DNA of 64,000 bases. Origin: Notospermus geniculatus (Eukaryota; Nemertea; Pilidiophora; Heteronemertea; Lineidae). Location: NCBI GenBank assembly GCA_002633025.1, contig NMRB01000789.1, positions 96,953 to 160,952 on the forward strand. The letters are read 5' to 3'. The notes below the pieces were generated by a model that saw only the letters and a program-made list of their open reading frames with translations, was not told where the DNA came from and made no database searches. Within the stretch, counting starts at the first letter, position 1. Each line of letters starts with the position of its first letter. The position numbers were made by a program, and so were the translations under genes. Positions 51,287 to 61,999 of this stretch are shown piece after piece.

Positions 51287-51565
51287 TAAAGGTGCCTACA
51301 GGTCGACATTGCATCTTGAAGCAACTAGCTTTCTGGCGATGGAAGCAACTCGGAGTGACTGATCAGATGCCGATTTTGTTGACCTGAGCACGTTTGCATC
51401 TCTGAACAATTGCCAGATGCATCATGAGCGTCCTGTTCGAGACGTGCCAGTTACTCTGAGCTCCTCGCAATTGCTGAAATGGCGACCTGCGCGTGGTGGT
51501 TCTTCGATCTGCGACAGATCCGTCGAATTGCTTCAAGACGCAATGTCAACCTGTAGGCACCTTAA
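51287..51565. mobile_element. MITE family P, copy 1 (279 bp)
   Basis: Inverted ends TAAAGGTGCCTACAGGTCGA and ACCTGTAGGCACCTTA; the inverted match continues through CATTGCATCTTGAAGCAACT, about 38 bp. The interior contains GCTTTCTGGCGATGGAAGCA and GAACAATTGCCAGATGCATC. Five copies lie in the last 13 kb. Confidence 0.85.
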
Positions 51566-51676
51566 CACTCCCGTTTGTGGTCAAGTGTGATTGTCCTGGT
51601 CTCTGCCGTAAATACTTTTAAAGTTGCTGTCATATTTTCTTCACTCAACTACCGGTACACTAATATTTGGCCAATA

Positions 51677-52818
51677 CAGTCAGACTTTGTTAATCCGAAC
51701 TGCGTTAATCCGGAAACCTCGCCATCCGAACATCAGTACATTGGGGACAAATTTCCGCCATGCATTTTCCCCCTCTTATCCGGAAACCCCGCTATCCGGA
51801 TCCGGACAGTGTTATTGCGGAACAAAAGTGCAAATTCCCTTTAAAATTGTCCGTATAATCCGGACTAAGCTAGGCCTTTACTTTTCAACCGACCAACCGA
51901 ACCCAAGCCTCGCCGCCCGTCGGCGTGGGTCGACCTGCCAAACTAAGTGTGAATTGTCGGTAATCGCGAACGGCCCCGAGAAAATTAGCCAGCTTGTTGA
52001 TACAAGTAGGTCTAATTACGATTGATGGTCAGGAACTGCTGACACCTGATTAATTAATGTCCTGTTCATCCTTTGTCACAGTCTGCCGTAGGCCTAACAA
52101 ACTCAACCAGACATTGTTGACCTGTTGACACGTGGCCTGCCGACATGGCCGATGCTGATCAGCTGATTGCATTGCAATTTGCGATATCTTTGTTTTGTTG
52201 ACGATGCTCATAGTCTATGACGTTATAAATCATGAGGTACCACAGCAACAATTAAAGACTTCATTTCTAGAACAGCATCCGAACCTTCCCAACGTATCCG
52301 AACATCTTGATGCAACTTTAATTCATTCCGGAGACAGTGCCTGGTTCAGCATACGCTGGAGGATTTCTTCAAGAAGTAGGCCTAGATCGACGGCACTGGT
52401 ACATCATGAGGCCGATTGAGCGCCATCTGTCTGAAAATTCACACATGATGCTGTGATGTGAACTGCCTGACTACTTTGCCGTTGGCACTGTCCCAAAAGA
52501 TTTCGTCTCGTGTCCGTTGTGTATTTTTATCATAACTGTGCATTATTTATGATACTAATCGGTTGTAAATAGGCTAAAATATTTTTATTATACATGTGTA
52601 TTTCTTTTGTTTGTTAACTTTATTTCTAATCTGGCTACCGGTACACCAGTGAAGTTTGGTTAGGCCTTCCATCAGCTTGGTGATCGTCGAGTCGATCATC
52701 CGTCGTCATGGTGACCCAATTTCACTCCGGTCAATGTCGAATTCGGTAATCCGGAAACTTCGCTAATCCGAACTTGGAACCCAGGAACAAACAGGTTCGG
52801 ACTAACGAGGTCTGACTG
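51677..52818. mobile_element. pogo/Tigger-like (Tc1/mariner superfamily) element, 1142 bp
   Basis: Begins CAGTCAGACTTTGTTAATCC, and the other end complements to CAGTCAGACCTCGTTAGTCC. TA flanks both (51675-51676, 52819-52820). Subterminal TTAATCCGGAAAC-type words are reiterated at both ends. A short frame near 52240 (QQQLKTSFLEQHPNLPN) might be a transposase remnant, but no intact DDE or CENP-B domain is visible, so it is non-autonomous or decayed. Confidence 0.85.
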
Positions 52819-52854
52819 TACTAGTAACGCAATAGCCCATTCTCAAATTGACGT

Positions 52855-53095
52855 ACCGGTAAATGACAAAGATCTGCGCACTTCCTAGGAAATCTCAACC
52901 GCAACCTCGATCTGAAACTGAATGATGTGACGCAGACTACCCCACGACAGTGACGTTGTCGAAGACCCCACGATAGTGACGTCAGACTTGATCATTGCTG
53001 AATCATGGACGGCGTCGCATCGGCAAGTTTCAGATTGAGGTTCTGGGCGAGATTTTGGCAGAACTGCACAGATCTGCAGATTTCAGAATTGTCTA
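52855..53095. mobile_element. Imperfect foldback (about 240 bp)
   Basis: AAAGATCTGCGCA ... AATCTCAACCGCAACCTCGA ... TCTGAAACTG on the left is partly mirrored by CAAGTTTCAGATTGAGGTTC ... GAGATTTTGGCAGAACTGCACAGATCTGCAG on the right, with a CCCCACGA[CT]AGTGACGT direct repeat in the middle. Confidence 0.5.
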
Positions 53096-53884
53096 TCCCT
53101 GCAAGCGCAGTGTGCCTTAATACACATAAATACAGGAGCGCTAGAGGTTCAGAATCTCAACCTACCATTCCATTATTCTGACATCTTGTACCATGGCTCC
53201 TGCTCCGACCGAATCGTCCTCGATACGTGATAGCGATCACAATGATTGATGTTCCTGATGAATTGAATGTCACGAGAAACTGACTTTGTCCCTTGTTTCT
53301 CCACGTTTGAGGATAATCAGTGTTCTCATGTCACATTCTGGAAGAGGCCAAAGTTCACACACCACTTGATAATAAGTTCAGTTCCACAGGAAAGAGTCTC
53401 TGCCATGCTGAGTTTGCTCCAGCATAACAATTGTTCAATTTTCCTGACACCAAATGACGAATCGTTGGTTGCTGTTGTCATGTGGGTCAATCATCAATGT
53501 TCGAGTTGATTTCGGCGTTGTTGTTGTTAGCTGATGTGGAGAGTTGTTCTTGAGATGGGATTGAGTCAAGATTCAGGAGTATGATGGCGTCAAGGATTGG
53601 AACCTGGAAAGATAAAGGGTAAGCAACACATCAGGATATTGCAAAATCAAGTACAGGTGGCAAACAAGAGTTGAATCAAATGACAGACATGAAAACAAAT
53701 GTGTGGCGGTCTAGGAAAACCTGTCGGATGTCGCGTTTGAGGAAAGTGTTAATGGCCTTGGTGAACCCGCACATTTCAATAGCCGAAACGTACCACGTAA
53801 CAGGTGAACAATAGCAGTTCAATGCACAGGCAATCTAACAACCCTTGTTGATCACTCAGCGACTTCCGACGGGTTATCCCAGAC

Positions 53885-54667
53885 ATATGTGACCCATCAA
53901 ACATGTCAAATCAGGTACCATATTCGCAGAAGATATGACCCATGATGAATTAAAATAACCCCAGGATAAGAAATGGAATTGCTCAGATTTTACAAAAGGC
54001 AGACAAAAGCCCATCCTGAGAATCTCAGGTCATTTACGGACATCTACCCTGTTTCGGTGGGGAAGAGGGACATTCCCTCTTGTGTACTCGCCAATGGGGA
54101 ACCCGCATGACTGCAGATGGCGCAGTCAGTATAAGACCCGAATGACGCATTGACGTCACTTTTTTCGCTGTTGACGTCACGTCGTCAAAGCATGTGTACA
54201 TTTTTCTATACAATTTTCCGTGGAAATTTCCCCAAAAGATGTCAGTATTGGCATCCTGTGGCATTTCTGACGAAACAAAGCAGTGATATATGGAGAACTT
54301 TGAACATGAAACAGGACAGTGTAATTTAATCAAAATTGAACCAAAGAGAGTGGTTTATTTTGGGGCAAGAAGTTAATGGAAATACTGTTAGAAAATAGGA
54401 CCTCCGGGTCTTACACTGACAGCGCCACGTCGTGGCATAGTTCTGCGGGTTCCTCATTGGTAATGCACAAATAAACCATGCAAAGCAGTGGGTAAATGCA
54501 CGTCCTCGTTATCCAGGTAACGGGAGTTCGGGAGCCGGTTGTGAAAACACTGGGTGCGAGGATGACAAAAGCCTGGGCCTATTGAAACTGACAAAACGTT
54601 GGTCTCAACCTGCCAAGTTCGGAGCGACTTGCATGTAATACCTGATTTGATGTGATGGGTCACATAT
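53885..54667. mobile_element. TIR element (783 bp)
   Basis: ATATGTGACCCATCAAACAT and GTCAAATCAGGTA at the left correspond to TACCTGATTTGATGTGATGG and GTCACATAT at the right. The interior includes two TTGACGTCAC sites (54150-54180). No transposase frame. The ATGTGACCC terminus resembles the ends of the 17.1-kb foldback family. Confidence 0.75.
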
Positions 54668-54784
54668 ATTTTGTATGAATACAATTTAATCTACACCATC
54701 CGTGCAGTATGGGACATTTATCTGACATGTAGACAGTAGTGAGATTAACTTGTCTAGTACTTCCTTTGTCAGTTCAGAGTCGTG

Positions 54785-54962
54785 GAGTCCAATGAGGAGG
54801 TCGCCACTTCTCCACGGAAAGATGTCGCTGCGACCATATCAGGCATGTCAGGCCTTTCCATTGTCTTCAGGACGTCATCTTCGTGGCAATGTGAGGTGCA
54901 AGCACGAAGCCACAACGTCACAGTGGAAAAGTGGATACGGTCGCAGCGCCATCAAATGGTAG
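54785..54962. repeat. Dispersed repeat, copy 2
   Basis: Direct counterpart of 50515-50720, with GGTCGCCACTTCTCCACGGA and GGATACGGTCGCAGCGCCAT. It includes a partial internal inverted repeat between GCGACATCTTTCCG-type and CGGTCGCAGCG words. Confidence 0.75.
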
Positions 54963-55098
54963 AAAAAATTAGGCTACCTCCTCATTCCCATGAATAGAGC
55001 ACCGAAGGATATAAGACTTCGGTGTTGGGTTGCAGGGGCTTTGCAAAACCTCGCCACTGACTTCTTTCTCAGGTCGGACAGGCCATGACAGCAATCTA

Positions 55099-55377
55099 AC
55101 GTCGACATTGCATTCTGAAGCAACTCGCAGCAACTAGCTTTCCGGCGATGGAAGCAACTCAGAGTGACTGATCTGTTGCTGATTTTGTCGACCTGAGAGC
55201 GCTTGCGTCTCCGAGCAACTGCCGGATCCGCTAAATGAGCGTGCTGTTCGAGCAACTGCCAGTTCCTCCGAGTCCGTCTCTTTCGCTGAAATGTTGACCT
55301 GTGCGTGGTGGTATTTTGATCTGCGACGGGTATGTCGAGTTGCTTCAAGATGCAATGGCGGCTTGCAGGCACCTTTA
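55099..55377. mobile_element. MITE family P, copy 2 (left terminus lost)
   Basis: The left end starts within the TIR (GTCGACATTGCATTCTGAAG); the right end GCTTGCAGGCACCTTTA is intact. Interior matches the family. Confidence 0.8.
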
Positions 55378-55700
55378 ATCCAACCCACTACGTGTGTACT
55401 TGTAGGCCTACGGCAACCGCTGTCAGAAAAAAATAAACTTACTGTATTAAAGACCTTTCATGATGCCGAATGGAATCCATGACACACATCACCAAAATCA
55501 CTCATCAATGTTCAAGTTTATAATAAATGGCACGAGTTGATTTCAGCATTGTTGTTGATAACTGATGTAGAGAGTTGTTCTCGAGATGGGATTGAGTCGA
55601 GATTCAGGAGTGTGATGACGTCAAGGATTGGAACCTGGAAAGATAAAGGGTAAGAAACACATCAGACTTTAATTTCAATTTTACTGATTCGTTGGCCAAA

Positions 55701-55864
55701 AGAGGAGGCACGCACCTGGTGTGCCCCTCGGGTCAAGTAGAGTATAGCGGACAAAGCCATGGGAAGTGACACACCTCCATACATTGTCGCTTATTCCGTG
55801 TACACACTCTGTGCACTTCCCATGGCTTGGTCCGCTACACTCAACTTGAGCCGTGCTCCTCTCT
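55701..55864. mobile_element. Foldback MITE (164 bp)
   Basis: AGAGGAGGCACG ... AGCGGACAAAGCCATGGGAA at the left is mirrored by TTCCCATGGCTTGGTCCGCT ... CCGTGCTCCTCT at the right. Confidence 0.75.
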
Positions 55865-56093
55865 GGATCCGCATATGACGTTAGACCTATAGAGTAATGG
55901 TGTATATAAACTTTGAAATTCATCTCTCGTTTCCACTTGGTATCTACGGTATAGAAATTCAAGATGCAGCATAACTCTCGGTCTTTCATGATATGCTAAA
56001 AGACAGACTGGCAGCAGGTATCAACCATCTCCAGAAATACATTCATGACATTTGGTCAAGAAAATAAAGTTGAATATCGTATTTCGTACTTCC

Positions 56094-56204
56094 AGGCCTT
56101 TCCGTTTGACGGGCGCTAAAATGTGCATGCGCCTCGCAAACAACAGAAATTCTATTGTTTGTGAGGCGCATGCACATTTTAGCGCCCGTCAAACGGATAG
56201 GCCT
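56094..56204. mobile_element. Palindromic MITE (111 bp) with GTACTTC flanks
   Basis: Near-perfect palindrome: AGGCCTTTCCGTTTGACGGG, CGCTAAAATGTGCATGCGCC, TCGCAAACAA and the complement. GTACTTC lies on both sides (7 of 8 bp), fitting a hAT-type target duplication. Confidence 0.85.
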
Positions 56205-56354
56205 GTACTTCGCCATCCAATATGGTGGCTCCGGTGGCCATCTTGAAATTGGTTTCCATCGATTAACTTGAGAACACTTTGCACAATCAACCTGAATTTT
56301 TCGCGAGGGTTGGTCTCTATCAGGGGAAGGTTCCTTTCTACGACCAGCTCCGCT

Positions 56355-56466
56355 GCCCAACCAAACCCCCGAAAAGCCAAATGCCAATCCGACTGCCACG
56401 AACAGAGCACCAGAACCAAACCCCCGAAAAGCCAAATGCCAATCCAATTGCCATGAACAGAGCACC
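56355..56466. repeat. Two tandem copies of a MITE-derived 55-60 bp unit
   Basis: ACCAAACCCCCGAAAAGCCA followed by AATGCCAATCC and GAACAGAGCACC, twice. It resembles the inner arm of the element at 61884 (CCCCCGAAACGCCAACGCGA) on the opposite strand. Confidence 0.75.
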
Positions 56467-56510
56467 AGAAGGATATAAGATGTCTGTGTCCCGTTGCGGG
56501 GCTATGCAAT

Positions 56511-57355
56511 AGAGAGGATGCGCAGCGTCACGACTCCCACTCCCACTCCGAGTTGGTCTCGGAGTCGTTCTCGGAACTCGTAGCGTCGTTTTTCAGGTTG
56601 CGCAAGACATGAAGTGATTACGACGTGGGCGACGTCACATGACGTCGTCCTTCCCCAACCAACGTCATGGATCTGTAGGCCATGTGTAGCGCGCCTACGC
56701 CGCCTTTTTTCACGATTTTGGCACACCAAAAAAACACGTAAATTTGATGTGTTCAGCACCCTCCATCCCGATAAAATGGATCAGTGTTTCAAGAATAATG
56801 TTCAAAGAATGCTATGTCAACCTTAAAGCGATGTACGCGAGCCCTGCAGTTACTGCACATCGATAGTTCCTCGGGGAAATCCCGTGGGGAATCCCCGTGA
56901 GATTTTGAAATTTCCCGGCGATAAACATTTATTTCGCCCAAATTCATTGAAATAATATTAATAAAAGATTTTTCTTGAACGTTTTAGTGTATATAAAACG
57001 TCGGCGAACCCGTAATTTGATGATTCAAAGATGCTGGAAATCACACTGAGATCAGTTTCAAGAATCCCGCGAGCAATGAATGAAATTGGGGAGCTATCGC
57101 GGGTCGCGATAGCTGAACGAGATTTCATTTTCAACTCTCGCGACTACATCGCTTTAATCATATTTAACACCTGCTCAAACAAGAAAAAAAGCAAGTGGGA
57201 AACCACTTACGACTTCGATGCTTTCAACTCGTTTTTCCGACCGACTTCACCGGAAACCCCTGCAGTAACTAACTGATGACGTAAGATGATGCAAGATGCA
57301 AAAAGGGCGTCACCTCGGAGTGGGAGTGGGAGTCGTGACGCTGCGCATCCTCTCT
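56511..57355. mobile_element. TIR element (845 bp), 42-bp perfect TIRs, AAT duplication
   Basis: Ends AGAGAGGATGCGCAGCGTCA plus CGACTCCCACTCCCACTCCGAG, exactly inverted. AAT flanks it (56508-56510, 57356-57358). The related sequence at 55036-55060 (GGGGCTTTGCAAAACCTCGC) shows the locus without it. A 3-bp duplication with such ends does not allow a firm superfamily call. An internal perfect hairpin AGCTATCGCGGGTCGCGATAGCT is at about 57092. Short frames only. Confidence 0.9.
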
Positions 57356-57412
57356 AATACCTCACCACTGACGTGTTCCTCAGTTCAGACAGGCCATGAT
57401 TGCAATCTATTC

Positions 57413-57710
57413 TAAAGGTGCCTACAGGTCGACATTGTGTCTTGAAGCAACTTTCGGCAACTAGCTTTCCGGCAATGGAAGCAACTCGGAAGTGACTGAT
57501 CAGTTGCTGATTTTGTTGACCTGAGAACGCTTGCGTCTCCGAGCAACTGCCGGATGCATCATGAGCATGCTGTCCAAGGAACTGCCAGTTGCTCCGAGTT
57601 CCTCTCAATCGCTGAAATGTCGACTTGCGCGTGGTGGTATTTTGATCTGTGACTGTGACGGATCCATGGAGTTGCTTCAAGGTGCAATGTTGACCTGTAG
57701 GCACTTTTTA
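57413..57710. mobile_element. MITE family P, copy 3
   Basis: Ends TAAAGGTGCCTACAGGTCGA and ACCTGTAGGCACTTTTTA. First of three units of a larger tandem duplication (next units at 58274 and 59111). Confidence 0.85.
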
Positions 57711-58137
57711 TCCAACCCAGTACATGTAGGCATACAGCAACGGGTGTCACAAAAAAGAAATCAACTTACAGTATTCCATGATGTCAAATGGTGGACGTTC
57801 CATGAAATCCGTGACACTGATCACCGACTTCACCAGAGATCCGATGGGATCCTTGCTTGTTGAGTTCACAACCAACGTATAAAACGATACACAGCGAACT
57901 TTCCATCACCAGTAACCACTTGGAATCATCTACGAAGGGCGGACGGTAGAAGCTCAGGCAGCTGGAGAACAGCGACTGTCAATGAGGACACGAAAGCTGT
58001 AATAGAAATGAAAGACATTGTAAAATCACAGTTAAACATGGTTAAACAGAAGTGAAAGGAACGAATGTCCTCCAGGAAACTGTCCCGAGACAAAAGACTC
58101 TTTCGTTACATTTCAATCCCTGGTGATTGGTTCCGAT

Positions 58138-58265
58138 GGGTCGTATTCATAAAGCGGTTCTATCGTTAGAACCATCTTAGGCCGGTTCCAAGTGTAGTGG
58201 TGGAAGTACACTTGGAACCAGCCTAAGACGGTTGTAATGATAGAACCGCTTTATGAATACGACCC
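58138..58265. mobile_element. Palindromic MITE (128 bp), GGGTCGTATTCATAAAGCGG family, copy 1
   Basis: Long hairpin: GGGTCGTATTCATAAAGCGG, TTCTATCGTTAGAACC and CTTAGGCCGGTTCCAAGTGT are mirrored to CGACCC at the end. The same element occurs at 58970 in the next segmental unit, so it was duplicated with its host. Confidence 0.9.
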
Positions 58266-58273
58266 TATAAGGA

Positions 58274-58565
58274 TAAAGGTGCCCTCAGGTCGACATTGCG
58301 TCTTGAAGTAACTCGTGGCAGCTAGCTTTCCGGCGATGGATGCAACTCCGAGTGACTGATCAGTTGCAGATTGTCAACTTGAGCGCGCTTGTGTCTCCCA
58401 GCAACTGCGGGATCCACTAGTTGAGCACGCTGTTCAAGGAACTGCCAGTTGCTCCGAGTTCCTCGCAATCACTGAAATGTCGACCTGTGAATGGTTTTTT
58501 GATTTGCGCCGGATCCGTCGAGTTGCTTCAAGACACAACGTTGACCTGTAGCCTAGGCACCTTTA
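58274..58565. mobile_element. MITE family P, copy 4
   Basis: Ends TAAAGGTGCCCTCAGGTCGA and GGCACCTTTA, eight bases after the hairpin at 58138-58265. TIR-internal GCGTCTTGAAG is present. Confidence 0.85.
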
Positions 58566-58969
58566 GTCCAACCCAGTACATGTAGGCCTACGGCAACAAG
58601 TGTAAGAAAAAAGAAATCAACTTACTGTATTAAACATCTTTCATGATGGCAAATGGTGGATGTTGTTGACGTTCCGTGGAATCAGTGACAAACATCACCA
58701 GAGATCTGATGGGGTCCTTGCTTGTTCACAACCAACGTAACGATAGCTTATCTTCATTCACCACTGACCACTTGGAATCGTCTACGAAGGGCAGAGGGTA
58801 GCAGTTCAGGCAGCGGAGAACAGTGACTGTCAATAGAAATGAAAGCCATTGTAAAATCACAGTTAAACATGGTTAAAACAGATGTGAAAGGAACGAATGT
58901 CCTCCAAGAAACTGTCTCGAGATAAAAGACTCTTTCGTTACATTTCAATCCCTGGTGATTGGTTTCTAT

Positions 58970-59102
58970 GGGTCGTATTCATAAAGCGGCTCTATCGTTA
59001 GAACCGTCTTAGGCCGGTTCCTCGTGTAGGCCTAGTGGTGAAATACACTTGGAACCAGCCTAAGACGGTTCTAGTGATAGAACCGCTTTATGAATACGAC
59101 CC
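58970..59102. mobile_element. Palindromic MITE, GGGTCGTATTCATAAAGCGG family, copy 2
   Basis: 133 bp, matching 58138-58265 with an extra AGGCCTA-type insertion in the loop. Confidence 0.9.
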
Positions 59103-59110
59103 TATAAGGA

Positions 59111-59395
59111 TAAAGGTGCCCTCAGGTAGAGACATTGCGTCTTGAAGCAGCTCGCTGCAGCTAGCTTTCCAGCGATGGAAGCAACTCCGGAGTTGCTGAT
59201 CAGTTGCCGATTGTCGACTTGAGCCCGCTTGCATCTCCGAGTAACTGCCAGATCCGCTATCGAGCGTGCTGTTCAAGGAACTGCTAGTTACTCCTCCTCT
59301 CAATCGCTGAAATCTCGACCTCCGCCTGCGCGTGGTGGTATTTTGATCTGGGACGGATCCGTCAAGATTCAAATGTTGACCTGTAGGCACCTTTA
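59111..59395. mobile_element. MITE family P, copy 5
   Basis: Ends TAAAGGTGCCCTCAGG and CTGTAGGCACCTTTA; the right TIR has a deletion (GTCAAGATTCAAATG). Confidence 0.8.
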
Positions 59396-59644
59396 ATCCA
59401 ACCCACTATGTGGGGCTACACGCTTAAGGAAAAAGAAATCAACTCACTGTATTAAAGACCTTTCATGAAGCCGAATGGTGGATTTGTTGTTGACGTTCCG
59501 TTTTAACGATAACACAGCAAATCTTCCATCACTGACCAACCGCATGGCATCGTCTACGAAGGGAGGAGGGCTCAGGCAGCGAGAACGGAGTGATGACACG
59601 AAAGCTGTAATAGAAAAGAAAAGGACATTTTAAAATCATACCGG

Positions 59645-60178
59645 TAGCTAGTTTAAAACAGATATGAATAAGAAAAATTGGGGCATTGCTTCTGGCATGA
59701 CACCTGGGCCTATGTCTAGGACTAGCTGGCCCTAGGCCTAGCCTACTGGTAGGTCTGGGCTTAACGGTTACTTACCATTCCATGACCACAGTGAGGACGT
59801 CACGCAGAGATCAAGCGGCTATTTTTGAGTGACAGGCCCTATCACGTGTCCACAAAGTGTCTTCAATCTGAAAGTAGAAAGTGACGAACAGACATGAGAT
59901 TTTGACAGCGGTGCCCAAGGGCCTATCTGTTTAGGCCTGTTCAAGCATGACCATGCCTATATAGGCATTGGGGAATTCCCTTTTTTTTCACGAAACTTTG
60001 CGCGCACCATTTCCGCAATCACCGTTGTCGCCAACCTCGGAGGAGAAACCTCTCAGTCTCAGGACACTTGCCCCATTCTCAGATCACAGGAAAATACGAC
60101 TCGCCAGATGAATTTTTCTTGGGGGGCCCAATACCCTCGCCGAGTTTTCTTTCTCAGAATCGTGGATCCGGCCCCGAA
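59645..60178. other. No gene recognised
   Basis: Contains GGCCTAGGCC-type words and a TTTTTTTTCACG run but no exon or RNA gene that I can support. Confidence 0.4.
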
Positions 60179-60444
60179 AATAGGCCCCTTTCGAAAGTCG
60201 GCCATTTCGGCGCCGAGGGTAAAATCATGGAGGAATTATACTGACAGTATAATTCCTCCATGGTAAAATCAAATGGGGAAATGCATTACATTTTGCCAGA
60301 AATTGCAGAAATAACTGTCAGAAATGATAAATAAATTTGGCTAACGTTATGAGGGCCAAAATTAATGCCCGGGCAAAACTTAATGCATTTTCCCATTTGT
60401 TTTTCCCTCAGCGCCGAAATGACTGACTTTCGAAAGGGCCTATT
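60179..60444. mobile_element. TIR MITE (266 bp) hosting a 35-bp palindromic insertion
   Basis: Ends AATAGGCCCCTTTCGAAAGT and ACTTTCGAAAGGGCCTATT, with CATTTCGGCGCCGAGGG / CCCTCAGCGCCGAAATG further in, about 42 bp. The interior contains GGGAAATGCATTA / TAATGCATTTTCCC. Confidence 0.85.
60227..60261. mobile_element. Minimal 35-bp palindromic insertion with 9-bp flanking duplication
   Basis: A perfect inverted repeat: 17-base arm ATGGAGGAATTATACTG, a single A, then the exact complement. GGTAAAATC flanks it on both sides (60218-60226 and 60262-60270). It appears to be nothing but two short TIRs. Confidence 0.8.
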
Positions 60445-60449
60445 GATGT

Positions 60450-61880
60450 GCTGCATAAACAGTAGGCTAGGCCTAGGCCTAATTGCGCAATTAGCGGCCG
60501 CCATTTTCTCTTAAAATTTTTCTCCTAAAATTTAGCCAAATTTTCGAACTTTTTCAAATATGTTTCGAATATATATTTTGGCTGCTGCTTGCTAATACGT
60601 ATCTTTATGCAATTCTAGTGGCATACTACATGACCTTTCGTTTTTTGAACGTCTGTGACAGTGGCAAACAAATGGTAAAATCTTCAAAAAGAAAGATGGC
60701 AGCCGCTCATTTCGCAAACTGTCTTGCGCTTTCTAGTTCTTCACGGCAAAAACCCACACCAAAACTCAACAGGGCGCCGGGTTCTCAACTTAAACTTCCC
60801 ACATTAAAAGTATCTAAATACTGACGCTCTAAATTCAAAGCAAAATTGAGATACCTTACCTTCACAATTGAAAAAAATTTGAAGAAGTCGGGACGAACCA
60901 ACAACACACGTCCGTCCCCTTCAAAATCCTGGCGAAGAAGGGCGGTTTTCGCGCAAAAGTGACGTGGCAATCTCGTTTTATCACGATGGTTCTCGCGAGA
61001 ACTATGTAAAAACTTTCAAGGGCGCGAATTTTAATACAGGTGTAATAGAATCTAATGTCCCCCGATATCGTGATGTCCCCCAACAATGGGCCTACATAAG
61101 CGGTACCATTGAATGTCGACTCTAGAGAGACCAAGACCCTTGATCCTGTGACAAACAATGCAGGGGGACATGAGGAAGACAGGGCAATTAGATCCTCCAC
61201 ACCTGTAACCTACGAATAAACGTCCACTGGACGCGTTTTCACGACGCGGCTTCCAATGTCGTTTCGTTTTTGACCATTAAATCAGTCGCACCATGTTGAT
61301 TTGCCTCTGAAACCCATTGCCGCATCTAGCCCGCCATCCAGAAAAAACGCCATAGCTTTTGATCACGAGACCCCTGCGGAACCAAATGCATGATTTTCAT
61401 GGACAAATTTGAGTAATTCATTCAATACAGGGGGCGCAGGGTACGCCCTTTCCCCCTCTGACTACGACCATAAAATCGCCGTGGCGTTTCCTCGCTCTCC
61501 GAATCGCAGGTCGCATCTCTGGTTTCACAGGCTCAATATGAGACATGCTTGGGTCCCTGAACATGCTGTGCCCTGGCAAAGATCGTGTTGGAAAGGATAT
61601 CTTCTCGGTCTCCTCCCGGTGCTGATTCTGATTCGCATAAGACTGAGCTGCAGGGGTATGCTGGGCCTATATCCCTTGTTAGGATCGTTCTCTCGATCGA
61701 TTGGGAAGCGGTAGGAATTACGGCCTGTGGGTTTTTCTCAAAAAAGTAGCCAACTGTAACAGCTGCCAGTGTTCCCCATCTGTGAGTGTTTCCCTCCGCT
61801 GTCTGATGGAATAAGCGGCGAGTTGACAACAGGGGGCACTCAGAGAAACACCGCGATCTATCTGCCAGCACTTCCCAGAT
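60450..61880. other. Possible 5' region of an unidentified gene; no firm call
   Basis: On the plus strand 60618-60824 encodes MAYYMTFRFLNVCDSGKQMV, KSSKRKMAAAHFANCLALSS and a basic tail ending TLKVSKY, preceded by an acceptor-like TGCAATTCTAG. It is basic and Ser-rich; I recognise no family. The 61300-61720 segment has a 101-codon frame of no known type. Confidence 0.25.
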
Positions 61881-61883
61881 AAT

Positions 61884-61993
61884 AGGGAGGTTTCGCAGTC
61901 CCCGAAACGTAAACGTCTATCCTTTTGTTCGTGGCATTGAACAATGGGATTGGCATTCGCGTTGGCGTTTCGGGGGCTTCGCGAAAACTCCCC
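61884..61993. mobile_element. Foldback MITE (110 bp), GGGRGTTTTCGC family
   Basis: GGGAGGTTTCGCAGTCCCCG plus AAACG at the left is mirrored by CGTTTCGGGGGCTTCGCGAA plus AACTCCCC at the right. Its inner sequence is related to the tandem units at 56355-56466. Confidence 0.75.
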
Positions 61994-61999
61994 AAGAGG

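Larger units (their letters stand above)
57400..59640. repeat. Segmental tandem array, three units of about 840 bp
   Basis: Each unit has a family P MITE, then CCAACCCAGTACATGTAGGC, AAGAAATCAACTTACTGTAT, TTGACGTTCC and ACCAACGTA words. The junctions before units 2 and 3 hold a 128-133 bp hairpin. Unit 3 is shortened. A partial unit also follows the copy at 55099. Confidence 0.8.

Noticed and set aside
52195-52419. Transposase ORF in the pogo-like element
   Set aside because: Seventy-four codons without a DDE or helix-turn-helix signature; at most a remnant.
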